A DNA stretch of 64,000 bases from Agelaius tricolor (lineage: Eukaryota > Chordata > Aves > Passeriformes > Icteridae). A program made the position numbers and the translations under genes. The DNA lies in assembly GCA_023055355.1 (NCBI GenBank), contig JALJCS010000001.1, forward strand, positions 106,656,881 through 106,720,880, in the 5' to 3' direction. Position 1 is the stretch's first letter. The number at the start of each line of letters is the position of its first letter. The notes beneath the pieces are model-generated. The model did no database searches, had not been told where the DNA came from, and was given only the letters and a program-made list of their open reading frames with translations. Positions 50,292 through 60,584 of the stretch are shown here, piece by piece.

Positions 50292-50925
50292 GAGTAATTT
50301 GGTGCCTTGTCTGAGACTTGAAGGGTTGAAATAACAACAGATCTGACCAGAGCAGGTTGGGAACAAATTTGTTCTAAGTATATTAAGTCCAGAGGCACTG
50401 GACATGGGTTGTTTGGTCTGTTCACATGGTTGTAGTACCTAACCCTGTATGTGTTTCCAGATATTCCTGTATGTGCCCATCCCATTTCTCTTTTTCAGAG
50501 CAGGGAGGGGGCTCAGGATTTCTTTCTTTCTGTTGCTGTACTGTGTGATATCAGCTTAGAATGTGACAACACCAAGGAAGGGCAGGAAGGGTCATTTGGG
50601 ATGTGTCTTCAGTGCTGCTCTCCTGGCTTTATCCCAGGTGCTACCTCTGAGGGTCCATTGATAATTGTACCCAACCAGTGGGAAGAACAGGAGAGGATGA
50701 TTTTCCCCAGCTTTCTCCCCCAACCCCGCTTTTCCTCCTTCAGACCTGTTGCAACAGCTTTCGAGTCTCTTGAATTCCCTTTGGATGGCAAGGAAAGCAT
50801 GTTCTTGTTACTAAATCTGCCAGGCCTCCTCAGTGCTTGGAGTCAAGATGGAGATTTCAAGGGAAGTTGTCCAGAGATCTCCCCCAAGGGCAGATAGTTG
50901 CGAGCAGCATGTAAGGTGGGAGAAA
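50292..50925 (+). mobile_element. Provirus leader region with a possible primer-binding site
   Basis: This region lies between the LTR and the gag start codon. TGGTGCCTTGTCTGAGA at 50300-50316 starts 8 bases after the LTR end. It begins with TGGTGCC, as a primer-binding site would, and agrees with the tRNA-His-type site at about 13 of 17 positions, a comparison made from memory. A 148-codon open frame at 50451-50897 and a 63-codon frame on the other strand have no similarity that I recognise and probably persist by chance. Confidence 0.5.
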
Positions 50926-51780
50926 ATGGGTCAGCTTTTGAAGGATTATTTTACTCCAGTGGTTTGGAAGCTCACCCCTGAAAGGCTACAGCACCCTGAT
51001 TAAGTAGCAGAATATTTGAAAGAAAAATTCTGTGGCAGTTCCAGAGAGGTGGGAAGTTATGCAGTAATGGCCCTTACTACTATTTATTGGACACTGCTCA
51101 TTACTAGAGAGCACCCTCAGGGGGAGCAGGGGGAAAGTGCCATGGTCAATCAAACTGCAGCTGAACTAGAGGAACAACCTGTGATGGTTGGTAGCAGTCA
51201 CCCCCACACAGAAAAAGAGTTCCAAAACCAATTCAGTTTGCTCAGTGAGGGATGATGAGGAAGCAGGACCCTCACAACAGGAGGAAGAGGCAGGGCCAGA
51301 TATAATTATTCGATCCCTACCCCTCAGTAAGCTGCAAGATATACAAAAGGATTTCAGTCACCAGTTCAAATGATCTGGCTGCTCTGATGGGATATTGCAG
51401 CCCATGATTTAAAAGCAGATGATAGTGAAGCCAAGCAACTGGGATCCCTGTCCTGGAATTTGGGCATTGACAAGGGGATTGGGAAGAGGACTGAAACCCT
51501 CAGCCTCTGGAGGTGGCTCCTCTCAATCATGAGGGAAAGGTATTCTCTCAAGGATGATCCAGTAGTGTGCCAAGCAGGTGAAACTCCATGGAGAGGTATC
51601 CACTGCCTGAGAGAATTAGCTGTGCTATGGGTAATCTATAGGGATTCAAAAAAGGAGTTGCCTGTAGATCCAGATGAGGTCGAGTGTACACAATCCCTGG
51701 GACAGAAGTTTGTGTGGAGTGCACCCTTGTCATATGCCAACTCACCACCATTGCTGTCAATGAACGAAGAACAGAGCTGA
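50926..51780 (+). pseudogene. Broken gag gene of an ERVL-like endogenous retrovirus
   Basis: Gag is the structural polyprotein that forms the retroviral capsid. The frame starts at ATG 50926 with MGQLLKDYF, where Gly2 would suit N-myristoylation. It meets TAA at 51001 after 25 codons, then continues in the same frame to TGA at 51253. Gag-like sequence goes on in the +1 frame (DDEEAGPSQQEEEAG, about 51250-51310) to a stop near 51371, then returns to the original frame from about 51400. There it reads TETLSLWRWLLSIMRERYSL and RELAVLWVIYRDS, blocks that I associate with avian ERVL-type gag. It stops at 51778-51780. The copy thus has at least two nonsense codons and two frame changes and lacks the rest of gag and all of pol. 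It is a dead fossil. Assignment to ERVL is from memory of the family. Confidence 0.75.
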
Positions 51781-52636
51781 CTTTGGCAAAATGAAGATTT
51801 TTTCCTCCCTTAGAATGTCCTGAGTCCTAATTGTGACCTCTCCTGGCTATTGCAAAAATTAACCCTGCTCTGGCCAGAACCAAGACGGAAGTGAAGAGTG
51901 AGATCCTGGGTTTGGACCAATATGAATGTTATACTAAATGCAGAGTAGAGAAGGAACACAGCTATTGATTTGGATCAAAGTGAAAGTCCTTATTTTGTAG
52001 AATTCTGTTTCTGTAAATGTGCAGAATGAGGTGCTGCAGAGACAGATGTAAGAAAGCTTTCAGTGGATGAGTTTTGAATTTCTGTTCATACAGCAAGATA
52101 AGGTGTCAAAACTGTGAACAAAATGCTCAGTTGGAGTGCGTTGCTTTATTTCCAAAAAAATAGACACTTATTTTAATTTATTATGTCTGATCTTCCAGAC
52201 AAAAAGTACTTTGGCATTTTCACTGAGCTATGTATAACCTTTATTAAAAAAATAGCTTTTGAAATGCTTCTGAAAGCTCTGAGGCTGGGAGACCTAATTC
52301 TCATTGAGAGGGATGAAAATTATTAAATAAGTTAAAATTCTGATCTGCGATGGCTATACTCATGCTGGAAAATTTTAGTGTTAAATACACAGGTTCATTC
52401 AATGGTGCTGAACTTGGATAGCACAGAACAAAAATCTACATGCATGCTGACAATGTCTGAACATCTATGACTGTTTTCTCTTTTTCAAATTCAAGATGAT
52501 GTCCAGAAATTGTCTGAAAGACTAATACCTGGTTAAGATTAAAACTCCATTAATTAACAGTTTTACAAACTAGATTCTTTTGCTCCAGTGCCTGGAACTG
52601 GTCCTCTGTGGAGCTGTTTGTTTTACTAGCACCAGT
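51781..52636. other. Decayed provirus edge, then AT-rich DNA
   Basis: The first 120 bases (for example ACCCTGCTCTGGCCAGAACC) may still be provirus-derived. After about 51900 the sequence is AT-rich and unremarkable. No pol motif is seen. Confidence 0.5.
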
Positions 52637-53356
52637 ATCACAGAATCATAGAATGGTTTGGATTGAAAGGGACCTTCAGAACTCATTTAGTTCCACCTCC
52701 CCTTCCATGGACAGGGACACCTTCCTCTAGATGAGATTACTCAAAGCCTCATCCAACCTGATCTTAAATACATCCATGGATGGGGAGTCCACAACTCCTC
52801 TAGGAAACAGGTTTCAGTGCCTCAACACCCTTGTAGTAAATAATTTCTTCCTAATATCTAATTTAAATCTATCTTTCATTTTAAAGTCATTCCCTCTTGT
52901 CCTGTCACTATGTATTCTTGTAAAAGGTCCTTATCCATCTTTTTTGTGCACCCTCTTAAGCACTGTAGGGCTGCTCTGAGGTCTCCTCGTGGCCTTCTCC
53001 TCTACAGGCAGCCTAACTCCTGCTCTCTCAGCCTTGTCTTCAAAGGAGAGGTGCTCTGGCCCTCTGATAATCTTCATGGCTCTCTTCTGAGCTTGATTCA
53101 TAAGGTCCATGTCCTTCATATTTTGGGGGCTCCACAGCTGAACACAGTGCCCCAGGTGGGATCTCACAAGAGCAGAGTGGAAGGGGAGAATCTGGTCTCT
53201 CATCCCTTGACCTGCTGGCCACAATTCTTTTGATGCAGCCCAGGGTGCAATCAGCTTTTTGATCTGCGAGCACAAATTGCCCACTCATATTCAGTTTTTC
53301 ATCCACCAGTACACCCCAGCTGTTCTCTGCAGAGCTGCTCTCTAGAACATCAATTG
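52637..53356 (-). mobile_element. CR1 LINE, 3' part including the end of ORF2
   Basis: It is the longest CR1 in the window, about 720 bp, 5'-truncated and reversed. The plus strand begins ATCACAGAATCATAGAATGG, the reverse complement of the CR1 tail. It continues through blocks such as GTTCCACCTCC, CATGGACAGGGACACC, TGCCTCAACACCC, TTCCTAATATCTAATTTAAA and CTCTTGTCCTGTCAC. The minus strand from about 53180 to 52970 still translates to the conserved C-terminal end of ORF2 (VRSHLGHCVQLWSPQNMKD, then MKIIRGPEHLSFEDK). The upstream limit is near GCTCTCTAGAACATC. The copy is moderately diverged and cannot move. Confidence 0.93.
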
Positions 53357-56344
53357 TCTTAGATTACAAGTCTAGCCAACACAAAGAGTGGTTTCATGAA
53401 AGTATCTTTTAGGAGATGGCATTTTCAAAATGTATTTGATATTTGCCTTGCAATTTCAAGTAGAAGTTTGATCAAAATGTGTTGTACTCTGTATAATACT
53501 GAAACCAGAACCTACACTGACAACATTTAAGAAACTTAACACCATTACTAAAAATAAAATATAACAACTAGTTTGGTGAAGTCATTCTTCAAATTTATGC
53601 TAAAAATTTTTATCTAAACTTCTCAGAATGCATACAAATTTAAAAGAATTGCAAAAATCCTTTTGTTGCTCCTTTCTGAAATTACCCATATAAATTAATT
53701 GTTGTATTATTTTCCTTAATTCAAGGTCCATTCATTATGCAAGGTAAATTTCACTTGGTCTCTTCTTACTCTATCCTAGCTGTTTTAGTTATCACAATTT
53801 TTCCTGGGAAAATTGTTTCCTATTAGCCTACAAAATAACTCCCTTAAAATTAAATGTCAAGAGATAATAGTAATTGATAGAAAATACAGGTTCACTGTGT
53901 ATCCTTCTCTTTTATAACATCTACACTCTGAAATTGTTTAACAACTTAACCTTAAAATTATGCTTTTATAGCCTAGACTGAGTCTACATCTGTAAAATTC
54001 AATTTTGTTTAAAAATACTGCCACACAATGTAGCATTGGCCTCATACTTTCCTGAGGTTCCTTTGATGAAGACCCTTGGCATTCCTTCTCAGCAGAATGC
54101 TACCTTCACTGATCACAAACAGTAACATACTGAAAATGAGAGATTTCTCTCAGCTGAAAATAAATTCCATTTACATAAAAATAACATATACCTACTGTAA
54201 TAATAAAATTTATTTCATGGTCTGTGTATAATTTTTGCTTTAGGTTCAGAATACATAGCCTCAGACTTACAGTATTAGAAAGTATAACTAGCATTTGGGG
54301 CGTGTGGGAGTGATAGGAAGAAGAATGTAATTACATGTTATTTCCCAAATTAAGAAATGAAAATTGAAGTTTTGTCGAGAATTTAAAAATACAGAATGCA
54401 TTTTATAAGGTGATTTATTCTTTCTTTTTTCCTAATCTTTTTTCTTCAATTTATTTTTCTTGGTTGAAAGAAGGAAAAGAAGTGGATGTGTGATGAGAGG
54501 TGATACAAAAAAATCAATTCTGTGGGACAGACATAAAAAAGCTTTTCATCTCATCAAATCCATGGGACAAAGAATAGGAAAACTGTACCCTTTTAAAGTC
54601 TTTAATATGTCAGATTTTCTAGGTTGTTGATATTTCTGGCAAGTATCTTGAAGAAATCTATATGGGAAATATCTGTCTCTTTTTAAAGGTCTTCTCTAAT
54701 TCCTGTTAGACTGTTAATAGTTCACAGGAAACAACACTGAGTGATATCACTAATGTCTCTTCAGAAATTATTGAACATTTAACTCTGGAAAATGTAATGG
54801 TCAGAGGTATATGCTTTCAATGGGAAAATGTTTGGATAAGGAGTTCCAGCTTGTATCCAGAGGGAACTCAGTTTATTTCCAGGCATATGAACACATATGA
54901 GGTGAATTGGCCTGGACTATCTTTCAGGTGCCTACCCAGCTGCTCTATCACTCCCCCTCATTAGGGGTACAAGATAGGGTGAAAAACTCATGGGCTGAGA
55001 CAAAGACAGGGAGATCATCTACTAATTACTTGCCAATTACTATCAAGAGTAAAACAGGCTCCGTTTGGGGAAATAAGAGCTTTTGCAAAATCCTGAAATT
55101 ATTAGATGCTATAAATGCAGAATCATTACTCACACAATGTTATTATACTGGAACTAGCTAAAGGAAGTACAAGATTGGCTTGAAACATTTTTGAAAGGTA
55201 TGGATTTTAGGCAACAAGTGGGGAAATGCTGGAATTTGTTGTCACAGGTACAATAGCCACAGATAAAAAAATGGATTACACCAACTCCAGAACTATAAAT
55301 ATATAAATAAGGTTTAGAAAAGTATGTGCCTTCCAAGGCCCTTAATCCAATGGCCAGTGGTCCAAGGGTAGTGTCCTCTTTGAGGGCCTTGGGACATGGT
55401 CAGGTTTATGTAGATTTCATTAATAGCATCTCCTATTCTCACTCCTCTGGGCAGAGCAGACCACCTGTCTGATGCTGTTAGGGCATTTCTAATGCTTCTA
55501 TGTCTGTCACTGAATGTTCATACACTTCTTTTTCTAATTCAGAAAGAAAAAAAAGCAAAATGTTATAATTTATGTAAATTCCCTTTTCCTTAACCCAGTC
55601 ATACATATGTCTATCTCCTTACAAATATTTGAGAAGAAATTGGCTTGTAAATTTCAGGAATATTTGAAACAGAGAACTAGCTACATCGTGGGTTGTTTTG
55701 GTTTTCTGGGTTTTATTTTGGTGGTGTTTTGTTGGGTTTTTTTGGTTTTATGTTTTGGTGGTAATGTTGAGTAATTCAAGCTATTGCACATCTTTGGTTT
55801 AGTCTAATCTATTGTTTTATTTCTGGTTCATCTTTTACAGCATAATATCTGTTCCAACAATGGTGTAGAGACAAGGGGATACTCTATAATAAACATCTGA
55901 ACTAAACTGATATGTGACTGAAATTCCTGGGGTTTGTATATGTTTATAACCATAGCTTCTAAACACAGGAAACTGTCTTTTCACAATGACAGTTAATGTT
56001 GATGAATGGTTAGAAAATGGCTTGGATGATGCATGTGATAATGTTACTTCATAGTAATTTACAATGGCACAATAGTCCTATTAACAAGTGATCCACGTGA
56101 GCTGGAGGCTTTTTGTTGTATTTACAGCACAATAAACCCCTACTTCTCTTCAAATAATGATGTTCATTGCAAATCAGTGCTAGTGTTTATATTTTCAGTT
56201 TCTCCTTTATTAATTTTCCCTTTCCATACTTGCCCTTTTATATCTGGTCTAACACAATGGAATTATTGCTGCTGACAGTGACTTAACCACAGCTGCAGTC
56301 AACCTGCTGCTGCAGTGATTGTACTGCAAATGTGGACAAGGACT
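53357..56344. other. AT-rich DNA without a recognised gene
   Basis: No gene was recognised. An 84-codon frame at 54907-55161 has no known domain. Confidence 0.55.
55686..55762 (+). repeat. T/G-only strand-asymmetric tract
   Basis: About 75 bases are almost entirely T and G on the plus strand (GTGGGTTGTTTTGGTTTTC and similar, with repeated TTTTGG). It is low-complexity. The G runs are short (2-3), so a stable G-quadruplex is doubtful. Confidence 0.75.
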
Positions 56345-56440
56345 AAGGTCAGTGATTTTTAATTTTTGAGGAAGTCTTGGCTAATGGCATAATCACTGAC
56401 CTTTTTCCTGTTCTGTAGTTGCAGTTGATGATTAACTGCA
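56345..56440. promoter_or_regulatory. Two inverted repeats; possible regulatory element
   Basis: AAGGTCAGTGATT (56345-56357) and AATCACTGACCTT (56391-56403) are perfect 13-bp reverse complements with a 33-base spacer. Each arm contains AGGTCA, the half-site of many nuclear receptors. Sixteen bases on, TGCAGTT (56420-56426) and AACTGCA (56434-56440) form a second inverted repeat with a 7-base spacer. The local sequence also has CTGCAG and CAGCTG-type motifs. A regulatory role is inference; a decayed small transposon end is an alternative. Confidence 0.3.
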
Positions 56441-59400
56441 TCTGTATCAGAAACTCACTCTTCTGCAGAATAGAATAAAATATGTAAAGTTGATAAGAAA
56501 GAATGTTTGTAGCTTGTACACAACTTCAGTAACAAGTATCTTCTGTTTACTTATTTTTTCCTCCAAGTGATTGCTGGGAGCTATAATATGTCCTAAAAAT
56601 GAGAGTCCTGTAATTAGCTGATGTTCAATTTGGAAGATGTTGATTCATTACAGAATAGGGATGTTTACTCCACCCTTAATTCCACGAAGAAATCAAAGGG
56701 ATCTTGAAGAATATATAAAGGAAAAAAAGACAAATTTCTTGAAAAAAAAATAAATTCAGAGCTGTAATACTAGAAGGAAAATAAAAAAAAATGTGATCCT
56801 TGAATAATATTTTGAACTGATGTGAATTGCTTAATGGATGTGGCTCTTTGTCTGCAACAAACAGTTTGTTTAACAATTGGCGTGCAATTAATTGTCAAAA
56901 CAATGTCTCAGCCATACCCTCTCTGTGTTCAGTTTCTCATTGTGCCATTGGATTGTTCTTCACCTTGCATAACTCATATTGAGTCATATGCTCACCTGAC
57001 CATTGAATTACATGACCTCTGATCGATCAGTGAAAAATCAGTTACATCTTACAGTTGTTATTGCAGTGCTTTTTGTCTGTTAAACAGATTTAATGCCCTA
57101 TATTACTCCATAACTATGTCTCAATTAGACAAAAGCTAATGTTTTATTATTAGAAGCCTGGATCTTTTAATTCCTCAAGAGAAGTCTTATCTGAATATAT
57201 GATATTAGGTCTCTTTCACATAAACATCTTTCCACAGTTTCAAAGTTATTGAGTGAGCCTTTATCTGAGACACAGGATGTTGGGAAAAAAAAGGGAAAGA
57301 TTGAAACTGTATGGTCACAAAGCTAAAACAAGAATTTGATCCAGACATTTCAGCTTGGGTTTCTTCCATTATGAAAAGCAGTGTATAAGAGTGTGTTTGT
57401 GTTTAGTGCAAAAAAGGAAAAAAAGGGAAAGTAGGAAAAGAAACATTTATCTTCAGGACAGATGCTTTAGCCAATAAAAACTACCACTCCTTCCTTCTGA
57501 GTACAAAATGTTAAAAATATATTCTCTTCACCCATAACTTAAGTTCATAACTTGAATTCATACTCCTTGAGTCCATCAGAATGCAGAGCTTTGGACTGGG
57601 TAGTGATTTGATCCAGTACACTCACTGCCATCGTGGTGGAGGGTGACAATATTCAAGGATCAAGGAACACATTTTAATATTTGCTGTGATCCTCTGTGAA
57701 GTTGTACTGTGCTGCAATTGTGGTCTGTCACCAGGACAAGAACAATTATGAAAACTGTCATATTCATGGCAACTGAAGTACAATAAGGCAGAGAATGTTG
57801 TGGCCCTACCTCCAGATCAGGATTTAGTCAGTGGACTCTTGGCAAAGTTTTGTCCTCCTCAAACCTCTATCGCACACTTTTGTGCCCCCTCCTTTTCAGC
57901 ACCTCGTTCTAGAACTGTCATCCCTTGGATTTCTACTCTCCCATCTCCCTAAATACCAAATTTTTCTTATATACATATCTCTTTTATCTTCACACGACCC
58001 AACTCAGAGCTACAAGCATCATTTATTTTGTCTTTACATCTTTCAACTTGCTATTGGCTTTACTGTTGCCCTACTTACCACTGTGTTCAGCTACACAAGC
58101 ACTTATTCTTGTAAAAAACATAGATACAGGCTGAAATCATTAGAAGAAAATCCTTTACCTGAAATTTTTAAAAAAGCAATGATGATGGAAAGCCAACAGT
58201 AATTGTAAGAGTGTTTCTTAGAACAAATATTCATGGGCTTTACATTAGCATGTACAATTGTGGTATTAAAGTCTTGTTAACAAATAATTTGCATTAAAAT
58301 CTTAAGCCTGCTGTGCCTAGATAAAAATACAGGTTGATTAACACTTAATGCTTCTGTTAGTCTTTCTTGCTCATTAACATCCCTGTATTTTCCTTTTTTC
58401 CTTTTTATTTTTCTGAAGAAACATAAAAGATGATTAGTATTTTATCAATGAGTGAAGGCAGGACTAATTCAGGGATTTGGCCACTGCTATAGCTGCATTC
58501 AATGAATCATGGTAATTCAGCAATAGCTACAATTCTTCCATGAAAACTGCTCAAGTACAAACCAGTCATTAAGAAATCTGCATGCACATAGATTGAATAT
58601 ACATAAGAATTTACTAAAGTGCTGTGGGTTTTCTTTAAAATAAGATGATAAAAAATTCAAGATATGGAAGAATATTTTTGTTATTATTTCTTGTAATGTG
58701 CAAAATGAAAGGTTGAGAAAACGGATGTGTTCCACCAAGAAAATATTGAAAATCATGCACCTCCCTTTCTCAGTAGTTTTAGGCAAGCATTATTTCATTT
58801 ATTGCAAAGAGAATCTCAAACATCACATTTTTCACCCCAAACAAACAAAGGAGATAAACCAGATCTGAATTTCTATTTATTTTTCCCATACCAAATACTT
58901 TAATGGGGTCCCTTATGTTTAAGAGTCCACACCCTAGAGACTTGCAATATTTTTAAATACTTTTAAGGTCCTTAAGCAAATGACTGTACATATGTCAAGT
59001 AAATCTTCCCAAGTTTCTGCAGCATATAACATTTGACTTTTAGAAACCTGAGAAACATATGCCAGTTACAGAAACATGGCTGTAAAATTCACAGTAACCT
59101 AGTGAATCAGGACCATCCCCTCTTTAGGCATGACAGTAAGGCTTTGAGCTATGGGCTCTGGTCTTGCATCAGACTAGATGGTTATCTCTGTCTGGGTAGC
59201 TCTTCATCCCTTCCCCACCTGGGATTACTATCCCTGTAACAGTAAAAATGTGGAAGATCATGTGTTCAGGCTTTAGCTGGAGCAGTTCTGAACTGGGAGT
59301 ATTATACTCACTCGTCATTACTTACAGTTTAATACACTTGACTGTGAAAGGTGCAGCTCAGGACCCTCCTTACAACACATACTGGTTTGAAGTGCCTCAG

Positions 59401-60488
59401 CTGAGGTAGCTGCCAGCTCCCACTGTGGCTGGAAACATCCTTGTCTGTGAGAACAGACTCGACAAGGCTGTCAAAACACCAAAGAGAGCTATGAAACTGC
59501 AGGAATGCAGCTGCCGGGATTTGGCAGCAGAGATAAAATTCTGGCTGGATAAGAAGATAAAAGACACACTTAAAAATTTGGGAATTAATTAAATCTACTA
59601 GGGATTTGATGTATCCACTTGCCCCATAGGGATTTTCATGCAAAGCTACCTAAGGTTGCTTTACTTTTAAATGCATTTGAGCACTATTATAATACCTTAT
59701 CTTGAGATTCTGTAAATCTGAGTCAATCATTTGGATGCTGTAGCATGTCAGGTGCCAAACCATGGAAAACTGCATATGAAACTATAAATCAGACCATCCA
59801 GCCAGGGATGTGCACAGTGACACAAGACACCTTCATGTGGGTATCTCATGTGCCAGCTCAGTAGAAATGACAATAGTTTTGTTTGTGCTAGATCTGATCC
59901 TAAAAAGTCAGAGTTAGGGAGAGTTAGCATTGCTATTAATCTGGAAGTAAAGTTCATTTTAGGCACAGTTTTAGCAATTTGTCTTTTGTCATTTATATTT
60001 GAAGTGTCTGTGTAGAAATACTCTCAGAGATCTCAAATGCAAAGGTGTAATATTCCTGTGTTTCCATGATAGAGAGAAAGCCCAAGCCCTTCTGTTTGCC
60101 TTAGATTTATGCACTGTAAAAGTGACAGTAATTTAGGGCTCAACAGTAAAAGAGGCAGATGGATGAGAGACACAAGGCTGAATTTACTTTTCCTAAGAAA
60201 TAGGAGAAACAGTTCCATCTCTAAAAATGAACCCAGTTCACTTGGAGAAGGTAGATGCCTTAGTGTCTCTACAGTGTCGCTGAATCTCATTTTTGGTCCT
60301 CATGAAACTGATATGCCACAATAATTTGTTGATGTAGCTTAAAAGTCAGTCAAAATTAAAAGATTTCCATGTTTTCTTGGTTTTCTTGTATGACAGGCAT
60401 GAGAGGTGTTAGTAAACACTGCAGACAGTCCTCTACTGCTCCCTGGAAAGTGAGGATGTGCCAGCAATTGCAGTACCCTCTGTGGAGA
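56441..60488. other. AT-rich DNA without a recognised gene
   Basis: No gene was recognised. A 123-codon plus-strand frame at 57831-58202 ends in a hydrophobic segment (about residues 68-90) followed by a basic stretch (CKKHRYRLKSLEENPLPE). It has no recognised family and lies within the length expected by chance. The parts near 59080-59240 and 59340-59530 have higher G+C and may be unidentified repeats. Confidence 0.5.
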
Positions 60489-60584
60489 GTGGATTTTCTA
60501 GAAGTGTATTGTACCAGAGCTGGAGAATTATGTGGAGTGGATTTTCTAGAAGAGTATTGTACCAGAGCTGGAGAATTATGTGGT
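60489..60584 (+). repeat. 48-bp tandem duplication
   Basis: Two adjacent 48-bp copies (60489-60536 and 60537-60584), each beginning GTGGATTTTCTAGAAG or GTGGATTTTCTAGAAGA and ending GAGAATTATGTGG-like, differ at one internal base. The 48-bp length is a multiple of three, so a surrounding 112-codon frame (60369-60707) stays open and repeats a 16-residue block. The frame itself is not recognised. Confidence 0.95.

Noticed and set aside
50451..50897. 148-codon open frame between LTR and gag
   Set aside because: It lies in the provirus leader, has no similarity to gag, pol or env that I recognise, and is opposed by another frame. It is treated as accidental.
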